This document shows, one piece after another, positions 27,751-37,165 of a stretch of DNA of 64,000 nucleotides. The number at the start of each line of letters is the position of its first letter. The stretch's first letter is position 1. Origin of the DNA: Streptococcus oralis (GTDB taxonomy: Bacteria; Bacillota; Bacilli; Lactobacillales; Streptococcaceae); assembly GCF_019929345.1 (NCBI RefSeq), contig NZ_JAHZPJ010000004.1, positions 82,104 to 146,103 of the forward strand, in the 5' to 3' direction. A program made the translations under genes and the position numbers. The notes below the pieces were generated by a model that was not told where the DNA came from, did not search any database, and saw nothing but the letters and a program-made list of their open reading frames with translations.

Positions 27751-28461
27751 TCAACTAACTTCTTCGACATAAATAACACCAACAATATTTGCTATTTCTT
27801 CCATTAGTTTAAGATGTTCAAACTTACCTGAAAGTTCTAGAGTCATAAATGATGCTATTCTTTTGTCTGGAACATCAAAATATTCAATTCTTTCAGAATT
27901 AACATCTCCAAAAGCAGTTCTTGAATCATTCAATCGAATTCCATTTTCTGCACAATAAACTAATACTCGATTATATGCCTCAGTAGATTTAACTACAATA
28001 TATAATTCAATAACTTTTGAACGACTTTGAAGATATTTTTTTAAAGGCTGAAACATAGAAATCACACTCCACACAGAAATAGCTACTAACAGAGCACCTT
28101 CATAAAAACCTACTCCAATAGCTAAACCTATTCCTGCAGAAGCCCAGATTCCTGCTGCAGTTGTCAGACCAGTAACCTTCTTTTTATCTGTGATAAGAAT
28201 TGTTCCAGCTCCAAGAAAACCAACACCAGAAATAACTTGAGCACCTAAACGTGTCGGATCTCCTGTTCCAAACTTATAAGATACAAATTCATTAGTCATC
28301 ATAATCAAACAAGCAGCCATACAAACGATACTATGTGTACGAATACCTGCTGGTTGAGATTTACTTCCTCTTTCTAAGCCAATAATACTTCCAATGACCA
28401 AAGATAACACGACTCTAATAATAATTTCAATGTATGATAGTCCAATGCTGGATGATTGCAT
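27751..28461 (-). CDS. MgtC/SapB-family membrane protein
   Basis: 236 residues with four or five membrane segments and the MgtC signature LVIGSIIGLERGSKSQPAGIRTH plus ISGVGFLGAGTI. A soluble C-terminal ACT-like domain covers about 150-236. MgtC proteins affect Mg2+ and phosphate/ATP homeostasis; in Salmonella MgtC influences phosphate uptake. Two nt separate it from the permease stop, so it belongs to the importer operon. That pairing suggests handling of the phosphate load. Confidence 0.88.
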   Translation of the reverse strand: MQSSSIGLSYIEIIIRVVLSLVIGSIIGLERGSKSQPAGIRTHSIVCMAACLIMMTNEFVSYKFGTGDPTRLGAQVISGVGFLGAGTILITDKKKVTGLTTAAGIWASAGIGLAIGVGFYEGALLVAISVWSVISMFQPLKKYLQSRSKVIELYIVVKSTEAYNRVLVYCAENGIRLNDSRTAFGDVNSERIEYFDVPDKRIASFMTLELSGKFEHLKLMEEIANIVGVIYVEEVS

Positions 28462-28463
28462 TA

Positions 28464-30155
28464 CTATTTCCTTTTCTTACCACGCGGTCTCTGTGTGAAG
28501 TACAATACAGTTCCTGAAATAATCATTAGAACAATTGTATAAACAAATACAAGAGCTTGTGCATTAGATGTTGCTGTTTCATCACCTGCAGAACGAATCG
28601 TAATACCTAATGGTTGAGCCAATGGATGATAAAGGAATACAGATAAATCGAAATCGGTCAATAAAGAGTTAAAGTTGAGTGCGATAACAGAAAGAACTAC
28701 CGGCAAGATGAAAGGAATAATAACCTTCATCATTGTGTAAAATGGTGAAGCCCCCATACTTCTAGCAGCATCCTCCATCTCATCATCAACACTAAATAAG
28801 ATTGCACGTACCATTCTATAAGAGAATGGAATTTTTACAACAATATAAGCGATTAGCAAAATTACTAAACTACCAACTAGAATCTGGTTAAAGACTAAAA
28901 GTTGAGGTTGGTTGAAAGTGAACAATAAACTAACTGCTAGAAGTGTACTTGGTAATAGCCAAGGAAGAAGAGCTCCGTATTCGAACAAGAAATCAAATCG
29001 AGTTTTATGTTTACGAACTACTCGCGCAAACACAACAGCAAGAACTGTTGCAGTAGTTGCTGCAATGATAGAATATATAAAGCTGACTAGGAATGGAGAA
29101 AACGCAACACTATTACTAAAGAACAATCTGTAATTATCAAGAGTAAAGTTTGATAATGATAAGTTTCCTGACTGTATTGCAACTGGGTCAGTAAATGAAT
29201 ACAATACAATGAAAATCAATGGTAACATGAAAACAGTGAACAAAGCATAAGCAACAATATGTGCAATGATATTCCATGGTTTAGATGTGATTTTTTGTTT
29301 TTTCAAAGGTGCTTTCGTTTTAGAAATAGAAATATAATTTCCGCCTTTTTCGATCTTGTTCATAATAGTAAGCAAAATCGTAGTGGCAATACCCAAAATA
29401 ATTGCTAGAAAGGCGGCTAAGTCACGAGAATTTCCCATTCCAGCAAATGTTATGATCATTGGGTTAATAGTTTGGAATTCTTTCCCACCAACAATCATAG
29501 GTGCTGCTACTGCTGATAACCCACTTAGAAAAACCATAATTGTAAGAGCGAATAAAGTAGGAATTAGAGTTGGCAATACTACTTTTCTAAACACTGTAAA
29601 TGGTTTGGCACCCATATTACGTGCAGCTTCAATAGTATGATAGTCTACACTTCGAATTGTATTAGTTAGGAATAAGGTGTGATTAGCAGTACCAGAAAAT
29701 GTCATAATAAATAGAACTGCACCATAACCAATAAACCAGTTAGGATCTAAAGATGGAATAATACTTTGTAAAAATTTGGTAATCATTCCATATGGTCCAT
29801 AAACGAATTTATAACCAGTAGCCAAAACTACTCCACCGTAGATTAGTGACGTCATGTATCCTAGTTTTAATATTTTAGCTCCTTTAATATCAAAATATTC
29901 TGTAAACAATACACAAAGTACACCAACAACATTAACAGTTATAATTAGTGAGAATGCTAACTTGAAACTGTTAAAAATACTCTGAATCGCACGTTGAGAT
30001 TTAAAAGCTCGTTGTACGACATCAAGTGAAAACTCCCCACCTTTCACAAATACATTAACTACTAAATCAAAGTTTGGATAAATGATGAAAGTTACCAAGA
30101 ACCAGATTAAGCCTAAACGAATGAGCCAATCTTTCCAATTTAATTTATGACGCAT
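28464..30155 (-). CDS. Fused ABC permease, FbpB/AfuB type
   Basis: 563 residues with two MetI-like permease halves, each with an EAA-type loop ([20 protein letters not shown] near 165; [21 protein letters not shown] near 440) and about 12 membrane spans. The fused arrangement is typical of Fe3+ (FbpB), thiamine, 2-aminoethylphosphonate and hexose-phosphate (AfuB) importers. The partner ATPase and lipoprotein are adjacent. ATG at 30155 follows AGGAGGGGC. Confidence 0.9.
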   Translation of the reverse strand: MRHKLNWKDWLIRLGLIWFLVTFIIYPNFDLVVNVFVKGGEFSLDVVQRAFKSQRAIQSIFNSFKLAFSLIITVNVVGVLCVLFTEYFDIKGAKILKLGYMTSLIYGGVVLATGYKFVYGPYGMITKFLQSIIPSLDPNWFIGYGAVLFIMTFSGTANHTLFLTNTIRSVDYHTIEAARNMGAKPFTVFRKVVLPTLIPTLFALTIMVFLSGLSAVAAPMIVGGKEFQTINPMIITFAGMGNSRDLAAFLAIILGIATTILLTIMNKIEKGGNYISISKTKAPLKKQKITSKPWNIIAHIVAYALFTVFMLPLIFIVLYSFTDPVAIQSGNLSLSNFTLDNYRLFFSNSVAFSPFLVSFIYSIIAATTATVLAVVFARVVRKHKTRFDFLFEYGALLPWLLPSTLLAVSLLFTFNQPQLLVFNQILVGSLVILLIAYIVVKIPFSYRMVRAILFSVDDEMEDAARSMGASPFYTMMKVIIPFILPVVLSVIALNFNSLLTDFDLSVFLYHPLAQPLGITIRSAGDETATSNAQALVFVYTIVLMIISGTVLYFTQRPRGKKRK

Positions 30156-30166
30156 ACTGCCCCTCC

Positions 30167-31177
30167 TTAAAATTGCAGAACGTCTGATGGTGTGATAAAT
30201 AATTCCACACTTTCTCCGACAGATCTAATAGCTGACTGACTATCGATACTTGTTACATTAAGAATTTGGTTTTCAGATACCTGAACAGTATAGTGAATTG
30301 TAACTCCTGAAAATTCAACATCAATAATTGAACCTTTTAAGACAAAATCCTGATCCGTTTCACGTTTGAAGCGAACTTTTTCTAAACGAATGTAACCTTT
30401 TTTATCTTCCAAAAAAACATGAGCATTATTTAGAAGAATTCCGTGAACAGTTTCATCTGTAAGTACGTTAATGTCTCCAATGAAATCACATACAAATTCT
30501 GTTTGAGAATTATGATAAATTTCTACTGGTGTCCCCACTTGTTCAATAAAACCATTATTAAAAACAGCAATCCTATCAGATAGCGTTAACGCTTCCTCTT
30601 GGTCATGTGTAACATATAGAGTTGTAATTCCCAATTCTTTTTGAAGACGTTTCAACTCTTTTCTCAAATCCACACGTAATTTTGCATCTAGGTTTGACAA
30701 GGGTTCATCCAAACATAGGATTTTAGGTTCCAAAACAAGAGCACGAGCTAAAGCTACACGCTGCTGTTGTCCTCCAGATAATTCTGAAACGTTACGTTGC
30801 AATTGTTGATCTGAAATCTTAATTTTAGCAGCCACTGCAGAAACCTTGGCTTTAATAACATCTGGAGCAACTTTTTTAACTTTTAAACCAAATGCAATAT
30901 TATCAAAAACTGTCATTGTTGGAAATAGTGCGTAAGATTGGAATACGATCCCGATTCCACGTTTTTCAGGCTCCAAGTGCGTAACATCTGTGCCATTAAC
31001 CTCAATACTTCCAGATGAAGGGTCTAGAAAACCTACCAAAGCTCTCAAAGTTGTTGATTTACCACATCCAGAAGGTCCTAGAAAGGTAAAGAATTCTCCT
31101 TCCTGAATATCTAAATTAAGATTATCAATCGCGATAAAATCACCATATTTAATTTGAATATTATCAAATTTAATCAT
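30167..31177 (-). CDS. ABC transporter ATPase, FbpC/AfuC type
   Basis: 336 residues: Walker [11 protein letters not shown]-loop, signature LSGGQQQR, Walker [11 protein letters not shown], His-switch YVTHDQEEA, then a C-terminal OB-like TOBE region from about 245. This matches the importer ATPases of the Fbp/Pot/Afu group. An upstream in-frame extension exists, but ATG at 31177 with AAGGAAG is preferred. It energises the fused permease. Confidence 0.9.
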   Translation of the reverse strand: MIKFDNIQIKYGDFIAIDNLNLDIQEGEFFTFLGPSGCGKSTTLRALVGFLDPSSGSIEVNGTDVTHLEPEKRGIGIVFQSYALFPTMTVFDNIAFGLKVKKVAPDVIKAKVSAVAAKIKISDQQLQRNVSELSGGQQQRVALARALVLEPKILCLDEPLSNLDAKLRVDLRKELKRLQKELGITTLYVTHDQEEALTLSDRIAVFNNGFIEQVGTPVEIYHNSQTEFVCDFIGDINVLTDETVHGILLNNAHVFLEDKKGYIRLEKVRFKRETDQDFVLKGSIIDVEFSGVTIHYTVQVSENQILNVTSIDSQSAIRSVGESVELFITPSDVLQF

Positions 31178-31206
31178 ATTATTAACTTCCTTTACTAATA
31201 TATAAA

Positions 31207-31254
31207 AAGTCCCTCTTAATTTCTTTTGTATGTGCAGAAACATTAGAGAGACTT
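31207..31254 (-). terminator. Intercistronic hairpin between SBP and ATPase genes
   Basis: TTAGAGAGACTT (31243-31254) pairs with AAGTCCCTCTTAA (31207-31219) on the minus strand, followed by TTTTTATA. It lies inside the operon, so it is likely a partial terminator or mRNA stabiliser that leaves more binding-protein mRNA than transporter mRNA. Confidence 0.6.
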
Positions 31255-31280
31255 GGAATTTTAAAAATTACACTTATGTC

Positions 31281-32360
31281 CTATTTTACATATTCAAGTT
31301 CAGCTTTTTCGACCCATTCGTCCAAATGTTTTCCAACAGCTTCCCAATCAATACTTTGTGGTTTCACTTGATCAACAAATTTCTTAGTTGCTTCTGGTAA
31401 CTCTTTCACTGCCTCAGTATTTGCAGGAATAGAACCAAAGTTTTTGCTATACTCTACTTGAATTTCTGTTTGACCAAACCAATCAATAAATTCTTTAGCT
31501 AAAGCTTGTTTCTTACTAGTATTCAAAATCATTGTTTGTTCAGTTACAAACGGGACACCAATTTCAGGAGACATTACTTTAAATACAACATTTTGTTCTT
31601 TCTGTCCAACTAATGCACCAGAACCCCACATCATTCCATACTGGATTGGGTCATCCTTATCCAACATTTTAACAATTGAACTTTCACCCTTTTGAAGAGT
31701 GTACGCATTTTCCAAATATTCTTTAGCTGCTTGCCAACCTTTTTCAGAAACACCCAATTCTCCTTTATCATCTAGATAACGAACAAGGATACTTGCCAAG
31801 ATAGCACGCCCTGTTCCACCTGAGAGCCCAGAAATTGAATATTTACCTTTATACTTGCTACCTAACTCAGTCCAATCTTTAGGCATTTCTTTTACATCAG
31901 GCGCCCCAATTAAAACTAATGGTTGAACAATCACAGGATTATAATAATTATCTTTATCTGATAAAGATTGATCAATTTTATCTAACCATTTAGGCTTGTA
32001 CTGTACTAGTAATTTTTGATCTCTAATTTTATTTGAATCAACAGCACCAATTCCAAATACCATATCTGCAACTGCATTATTCTTCTCAGCAATAACACGG
32101 TCTGCTAATTGAGCGCCAGGGATATCAACCATTTTAATATTGAAACCAGCTTCTTTTGCTTTAGCAGTTAGCCAATCTCCACGTCCGTTTGAAACAGAGT
32201 TAGAATAAATTACTAATTCTTGGCTCTTATCAGCTTTTTCTTCTGATTGAGGTGTATCGCTCGAAGAATTTGATGAATTATTTGAACCACCTGAACATGC
32301 TGCCAATGTTGTAACCGCAACCCCTGCAGCTAAAAGCGATAACAATTTAGATTTTTTCAT
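31281..32360 (-). CDS. ABC substrate-binding lipoprotein, Fbp/Afu-like
   Basis: 359 residues. A signal peptide with lipobox LAAC (Cys22) is followed by a Ser/Asn-rich linker and a class-II binding fold (LVIYSNSVSNGRGDW, ADMVFGIG, GTGRAILASILVRYL). Proteins of this group bind iron, phosphonates, thiamine or hexose phosphates (AfuA). No conserved ferric Tyr pair is obvious. With galE, galT, PhoU and a 2H phosphoesterase nearby, a phosphorylated sugar or phosphodiester is more likely than iron. This is inference. Confidence 0.85.
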   Translation of the reverse strand: MKKSKLLSLLAAGVAVTTLAACSGGSNNSSNSSSDTPQSEEKADKSQELVIYSNSVSNGRGDWLTAKAKEAGFNIKMVDIPGAQLADRVIAEKNNAVADMVFGIGAVDSNKIRDQKLLVQYKPKWLDKIDQSLSDKDNYYNPVIVQPLVLIGAPDVKEMPKDWTELGSKYKGKYSISGLSGGTGRAILASILVRYLDDKGELGVSEKGWQAAKEYLENAYTLQKGESSIVKMLDKDDPIQYGMMWGSGALVGQKEQNVVFKVMSPEIGVPFVTEQTMILNTSKKQALAKEFIDWFGQTEIQVEYSKNFGSIPANTEAVKELPEATKKFVDQVKPQSIDWEAVGKHLDEWVEKAELEYVK

Positions 32361-32396
32361 ATGAAAACTCCTTTATATTTTTAATAATAATTTTTT

Positions 32397-33053
32397 TTAA
32401 AATTTTTCACAATATGGAACAAATCGTCTCATATCTTCAAATACTGTATAATCAATACGATTTACAGTAATTACAGGAATCTTTTCAAGTAGAACTTTTG
32501 TTAATTCCTTTTTCACCTTTGTAAACTCTTCATTTTCATCTTCCGTTAATGGAACTCGAAGATATCCAATTGAGATATGGAATTGATAGCGATCATGATT
32601 AGGGAATCGAACACCTGCTTTTTCTGAAACATACGTTCTAATTTCTTCTAATCGTTTAGCTGATTTTTCATCTGCTGGTTCAACTAAAATGTTTTGATTG
32701 CCCATTTCAGTAACTCGCATATGAATATCTTCGTTGAGTAATGGGAAGATTTCTAGTTGCTTAGCAAAGTAATCATGAATTTCTTGTAATGGTGTATCTA
32801 GTGGTAGATGACTACTCCAAAATTCAGACTCACGATTTTCGTGACAAAGTAACTCTATTACTGTCATATGAATAGAATCTCTTGGAGTTAATGTAAATTT
32901 ATCTATAAATGGCAACTCTCTATAACGTGATTGAATGATATCAACAACTTCCATCAAATCTGAATTAGTATAAAGATTTGCAACAACTGTATTCCCTGGG
33001 AAATGATTAAATTCCCCGTTCTCTTTGAACTTAATTTTTGTTAAGTTTTTCAT
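32397..33053 (-). CDS. 2H phosphoesterase-like protein (2'-5' RNA ligase/CPDase superfamily, DUF1868-like)
   Basis: 218 residues from the preferred ATG at 33053 (GAAGG upstream). Two HxT/S motifs, IHMTVIE near 67 and FHISIGY near 160, are the paired catalytic histidines of the 2H superfamily, whose members open cyclic or 2'-linked phosphodiesters. It is the first gene of the importer operon and has no signal peptide, so it should act in the cytosol on imported substrate. The open frame extends upstream through the operators, which argues against the longer start. Confidence 0.7.
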   Translation of the reverse strand: MKNLTKIKFKENGEFNHFPGNTVVANLYTNSDLMEVVDIIQSRYRELPFIDKFTLTPRDSIHMTVIELLCHENRESEFWSSHLPLDTPLQEIHDYFAKQLEIFPLLNEDIHMRVTEMGNQNILVEPADEKSAKRLEEIRTYVSEKAGVRFPNHDRYQFHISIGYLRVPLTEDENEEFTKVKKELTKVLLEKIPVITVNRIDYTVFEDMRRFVPYCEKF

Positions 33054-33076
33054 AAAAAGACCTTCTTTTTTATTTT

Positions 33077-33090
33077 TGACATCGGTGTCA
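33077..33090 (-). promoter_or_regulatory. Shared operator copy 1 (importer operon)
   Basis: TGACACCGATGTCA on the minus strand, palindromic with a central CG. It differs by one base from the element at 39448-39461. It lies 11 nt past the -10 box, a repressing position. Likely bound by the island LacI regulator; it also fits a loose cre, so CcpA is an alternative. Confidence 0.7.
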
Positions 33091-33095
33091 TTCAT

Positions 33096-33117
33096 GTTTA
33101 CATTATACAATGTAAAC
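33096..33117 (-). promoter_or_regulatory. 22-bp palindrome over the -10 box
   Basis: Perfect arms GTTTACATT and AATGTAAAC around ATAC, overlapping the -10 hexamer. The sequence is absent from the pfbA promoter, so a second regulator or second LacI binding mode may act here. Confidence 0.65.
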
Positions 33118-33131
33118 GATTACTTTGTCAA
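33102..33131 (-). promoter_or_regulatory. Promoter of the importer operon, with cre overlap at -35
   Basis: -35 TTGACA (33126-33131) and -10 TATAAT (33102-33107), both consensus, with 18-bp spacing. TGAAAGCGCTTGACA at 33126-33140 overlaps the -35 and resembles a cre site with one shifted base, so carbon catabolite control is likely. Confidence 0.75.
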
Positions 33132-33194
33132 GCGCTTTCATAATTTTTTTTTGATTTTTTTTATATATACATATCACAAGACTATTGTGCTTTA

Positions 33195-34208
33195 TTATTT
33201 ATTGTATCCATTAGGATTTTTGGATTGCCAATTCCATGTATCTCTACACATATCTTCAACCGTTTTCGTAGTCTTCCAATTTAACTCCTTATACGCTTTG
33301 TCTGCATTTGCATAACAAGTCGCAACGTCTCCTGATCGTCTTGGAACAATTTTATAAGGAATTGGAACCTTATTGACACTTTCAAATGTATTTACAAGTT
33401 GTAATACACTAGTTCCCTCTCCTGAGCCCAGGTTATAAATATAAACATCTGTTTTTTCGGATACTTTTTCTAAAGCTTTTATATGCCCTATCGCTAAATC
33501 CACTACATGGATATAATCGCGAACACCAGTACCATCTACCGTATCATAATCATCTCCAAAAACACTTAGCTCTGATCGCTTGCCTACAGCTACTTGTGCA
33601 ATAAAAGGCATCAAGTTGTTGGGAATTCCAGAGGGGTCTTCACCAATAAGCCCAGACTCATGAGCCCCGATCGGATTAAAATAACGAAGCAATGCAATAC
33701 TCCACTCTGAATCTGCTACATGAACATCTTTTAAAATTTGTTCAAGCATCACTTTGGTGTACCCATAAGGGTTTGTTGCACTTGTCGGCATTGTCTCAAT
33801 GAGGGGTGATTGATTGTGAATGCCGTATACAGTCGCACTCGATGAAAATACAATCTTCTTAACTTTAAACTCTGACATCACTTCAACAAGAGCTAATGTG
33901 CTCATAATATTATTTTCGTAGTACATCACAGGCTTTTGCACGGATTCTCCGACAGCTTTGTATCCTGCAAAATGAATTGCAGCCTCAATAGATTCTTGTT
34001 CAAAAACTTTTCTCAATCCTTGTTTATCACAAACATCTAATTCGTAAAACGCAGGACGTTTCCCAGTAATTGCTTCAATCCGATCTAATACCAAGATGCT
34101 AGAGTTCGAAAGGTTATCGACAATTACGACTTCCTTCCCTAAATTTAATAATTCTACTACGGTATGGCTACCAATATAACCAGCTCCGCCTGTCACCAAT
34201 ATTGCCAT
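33195..34208 (-). CDS. galE: UDP-glucose 4-epimerase
   Basis: 337 residues with NAD-binding GGAGYIGSHTV at the N-terminus, catalytic region SSSATVYG...YGYTKVMLE (Ser and Tyr-x3-Lys), and the usual C-terminal substrate domain. It interconverts UDP-galactose and UDP-glucose. Last gene of the pfbA-PP2C-phoU-galT-galE series, 12 nt after galT. No clear terminator follows it before the importer promoter. Confidence 0.95.
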   Translation of the reverse strand: MAILVTGGAGYIGSHTVVELLNLGKEVVIVDNLSNSSILVLDRIEAITGKRPAFYELDVCDKQGLRKVFEQESIEAAIHFAGYKAVGESVQKPVMYYENNIMSTLALVEVMSEFKVKKIVFSSSATVYGIHNQSPLIETMPTSATNPYGYTKVMLEQILKDVHVADSEWSIALLRYFNPIGAHESGLIGEDPSGIPNNLMPFIAQVAVGKRSELSVFGDDYDTVDGTGVRDYIHVVDLAIGHIKALEKVSEKTDVYIYNLGSGEGTSVLQLVNTFESVNKVPIPYKIVPRRSGDVATCYANADKAYKELNWKTTKTVEDMCRDTWNWQSKNPNGYNK

Positions 34209-34220
34209 TTGGGGTTCCTC

Positions 34221-35696
34221 CTAACTAATTCCAACCGACTTAACAAATCTCATAAACGCTTCATGTCCAAACGGAGTATTCTTATAAACGCCAGCATCTT
34301 CGAGAACTCTCGCAAATACTTGTCCTACTTCGTGTTGAACTACGCGATTAACCTCTTCTTTTTTAATATTAGGATATTTTTCTTTCAATTGGTCAGCCCA
34401 TTCTAAATGATAGTTTGCAATTGAATTTTTTTCTCCTAAAAGATATTTTTCAACTTCTTCTAACTCTGTTTTCAAACGAGGTGGTAAAATCGCAAGTCCC
34501 ATCACTTCGATTAACCCGATATTTTCCTTTTTAATATGTTGTACATCTTGATGAGGGTGGTAAACACCATCTGGGTATTGTTTAGTAGTATGGTTATCTC
34601 TCAGAACAATATCCAATTCATATCTTCCATCCACTTTACGAGCAATAGGAGTCACCGTATGGTGTGGAATATCTTCAGTCTTAGCAATGATGTCTACTTC
34701 TAAATCTGAATATTCTCTCCAGATATTTAGGATTTTAGTAGCTAATTCTACCAAACGATTTTTATTTTCACCTTGTAGCCTAATCACTGACATCGGCCAT
34801 TTTACAATACCTGCTTTAACATCCTCAAAGTCTTTAAAAAGAAATTCTCTCTCAATTTTTGCTTTTTCCATTGGGAAAATATGTTTTCCTCCCTGGTAGT
34901 GATTATGACTAAGAATAGAACCTCCTGAGATAGGAAGATCAGAATTTGAACCAGCAAAATATCCTGGTAAAATATCAACAATCTCCAATAATTGTTCAAA
35001 TGTTTTGGACGTAATAGCCATTGGTACATGTTGACTATTCAAGAATATCGCATGCTCATTAAAATATGAGTATGGGGAATACTGGAAACCCCATACTTCG
35101 TCTCCCAGTTCCAACCGAATAATTCTATGATTAGCACGTGCTGGATAATTTATTCTCCCCTGATAACCTTCATTTTCCATACAAAGTAAACATTTTGGAT
35201 AATTAGATGACTTTACCAATTTCTCTGCTGCGATTGTTTTCGGATCTTTTTCCGGTTTTGATAAATTGATTGTAATTTCAAGTGAACCATAATTAGTTTC
35301 AGTATGAAAAGCTATATTTTTAGCGATAGCTGACAATTTAATATAGTCGCTATCTTTACTTAACTGATAGAACTCTTCAACTGCTTCCTGTGGCGAAACA
35401 TCATATGAACTCCAAAAAATATCATTAAGGCGACTTGGTAATGGAACGATAAAATTCATCAGCTCTGCACCTAAACATTCCTTTGCCTCAGCTAAATCAG
35501 CAATTTTACCGTTCTTTAAAGCTATTTCTACTAAATTGTCTTTTAATTTTTTAAGATCACTATCATTTGAAATCTTATCAGTTCCTTCTTCACCGATTAA
35601 AGCCAATATTCTATTTTTTATATATATTTGGTCCATCGATTTATAAATTCCATATTCAATAACTTTATTAGCAAAATTATCTACTATTGTCTGCAT
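34221..35696 (-). CDS. galT: Galactose-1-phosphate uridylyltransferase, Firmicutes type
   Basis: 491 residues of the long Firmicutes GalT class rather than the short HPH enterobacterial form. Segments such as [34 protein letters not shown] and FGHEAFMRF are typical. It converts Gal-1-P and UDP-Glc to Glc-1-P and UDP-Gal. Position between PhoU-like and galE genes suggests imported galactose or Gal-1-P as carbon source. No galK is present in the island, which fits direct supply of Gal-1-P or a galK elsewhere. Confidence 0.93.
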   Translation of the reverse strand: MQTIVDNFANKVIEYGIYKSMDQIYIKNRILALIGEEGTDKISNDSDLKKLKDNLVEIALKNGKIADLAEAKECLGAELMNFIVPLPSRLNDIFWSSYDVSPQEAVEEFYQLSKDSDYIKLSAIAKNIAFHTETNYGSLEITINLSKPEKDPKTIAAEKLVKSSNYPKCLLCMENEGYQGRINYPARANHRIIRLELGDEVWGFQYSPYSYFNEHAIFLNSQHVPMAITSKTFEQLLEIVDILPGYFAGSNSDLPISGGSILSHNHYQGGKHIFPMEKAKIEREFLFKDFEDVKAGIVKWPMSVIRLQGENKNRLVELATKILNIWREYSDLEVDIIAKTEDIPHHTVTPIARKVDGRYELDIVLRDNHTTKQYPDGVYHPHQDVQHIKKENIGLIEVMGLAILPPRLKTELEEVEKYLLGEKNSIANYHLEWADQLKEKYPNIKKEEVNRVVQHEVGQVFARVLEDAGVYKNTPFGHEAFMRFVKSVGIS

Positions 35697-35712
35697 ATAT
35701 ACTCCTCTTTAA

Positions 35713-36351
35713 CTATAATACTCCAATTTCCTGATAATCTAACCATTTATAAATAGATTTTGTTGTATGGGACATCTTATCAAGAATATTAATAACTTCT
35801 AAAAATACAATAGCTTCATCAACATTTGAGGATTCAATAAGAAAGTTCTCTACTACTTTGTCTCCTAGTTTTTGACATAGACCAGATATCAACTTACATT
35901 TTTTATTATAGTCATATACGTCAGGTTCATAGTTTCTATTCTTATACCATGTTAGAGTTTTCTTTAAGTGATCCCCTAGAATAAAATGTATTTTTAGCAT
36001 TTCATAAAATAATGGTCCCCATTCATGCATTGTATGAATATTTTTTAAATTCTTAACTATTTCAATGATTCGATCACCAATACGTTCAATATCTGTGGAT
36101 AATTTTACTATAGTTATAATTTTTCTCAAATCAACAGAAACAGGATGTTGTAAACAGATGAGTTCAATACCTTTCATATCTATTGTAACAACTGCTTCAT
36201 TAATAACTAAATCATTATCTATAATACTTTGTTTTTGAACTTCAGTTAAATCATCAAATATCATTTCATATTTTTTTATTATAGAAATCCATATATCTTC
36301 TAGATTATTAGACAACTCAATAATTTCATTGTCAAAATGCTTTCTCAACAT
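35713..36351 (-). CDS. PhoU-domain protein
   Basis: 212 residues, helical, two PhoU-type three-helix bundles; LRKIITIVKLSTDIERIGDRIIEIVK near 75-100 carries the E/DxxxD metal motif. PhoU proteins regulate phosphate uptake or signalling. No pst genes are adjacent, so this copy may adjust phosphate homeostasis when phosphorylated substrate is consumed. Confidence 0.85.
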   Translation of the reverse strand: MLRKHFDNEIIELSNNLEDIWISIIKKYEMIFDDLTEVQKQSIIDNDLVINEAVVTIDMKGIELICLQHPVSVDLRKIITIVKLSTDIERIGDRIIEIVKNLKNIHTMHEWGPLFYEMLKIHFILGDHLKKTLTWYKNRNYEPDVYDYNKKCKLISGLCQKLGDKVVENFLIESSNVDEAIVFLEVINILDKMSHTTKSIYKWLDYQEIGVL

Positions 36352-36433
36352 TATCTAACCTCAATAATCAATTGCACTATAAAGAACTCGTATAGATAAC
36401 TGTCTTTATAGTTCATCATATGATGAAATTATT

Positions 36434-37165
36434 TTAAACATCAATTATCAAAATACTTGCATCATCTTTTTTACCATAAATAGGATCAATATTTGTAGAT
36501 TCTTTTCTCATTTCAATTAACTCTCCAAAATTGTAGCCTGAATTTTGAGTATAAAAATCGTAAAAACCATCAGTCATTAAAACAATATGATCACTAGTTA
36601 CTTCCAAACTACCATTGATAACATGATTTATACTACTTTTGTCTAGTGAACCTATCCAATATCCATCTGGTTTATTAGCTAGCTTCCTAATATTTTGTAA
36701 TATAGTCTTTTTATCAACTTCATCATTAGATTTGATTGAAAATTTTCCTTGTTCAAAAAGGCAATCTACTCTATGGTCTGTAATAGTTTGATTGTTGACT
36801 ATCATAACACAATCGCCAATCATTATGTATTCTAATTTTAAACCAGATAATTTCGCAAAAATAAAGGCAAAAGTTGGTAACTGGTAATAATCATCAAACT
36901 CACACTGATCTATCTCTATTATTTTTCTAACATCATCCAAAACAAGCTCGAAAATTTTCTTCAATGATAACGAATCGTCACAATACTGCTTGAGACATTC
37001 AGAAATAAGGTGAGATACTTCTGAAACTGAATAACCTATAGAGTCTTTTGAATTAAATAAATCTGTTGCTCCATCTATAATCCAGAAATATTGATTTTTG
37101 TAACCTACGCTATCTTCGTTCTCTATAGTGCTACCTTGTATTGAGCATATTCTATCTATCTTCAT
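36434..37165 (-). CDS. PP2C-like serine/threonine phosphatase
   Basis: 243 residues from ATG at 37165. Motifs NEDSVG, WIIDGATDLF, MIGDCVMIV, LMTDGFYDF and DDASILIIDV correspond to the metal-binding aspartates of PPM/PP2C phosphatases. Its substrate is unknown; candidates are a Ser/Thr-phosphorylated regulator or a small phosphate ester. The start lies inside the 3' end of the pfbA-like gene (14-nt overlap), in another frame. A longer reading from TTG at 37210 is possible but has no better ribosome site. Confidence 0.75.
   Translation of the reverse strand: MKIDRICSIQGSTIENEDSVGYKNQYFWIIDGATDLFNSKDSIGYSVSEVSHLISECLKQYCDDSLSLKKIFELVLDDVRKIIEIDQCEFDDYYQLPTFAFIFAKLSGLKLEYIMIGDCVMIVNNQTITDHRVDCLFEQGKFSIKSNDEVDKKTILQNIRKLANKPDGYWIGSLDKSSINHVINGSLEVTSDHIVLMTDGFYDFYTQNSGYNFGELIEMRKESTNIDPIYGKKDDASILIIDV

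Noticed and set aside
33054..33110. Longer N-terminus of the 2H protein
   Set aside because: The extension would encode the operators and promoter; ATG at 33053 has a proper ribosome site.
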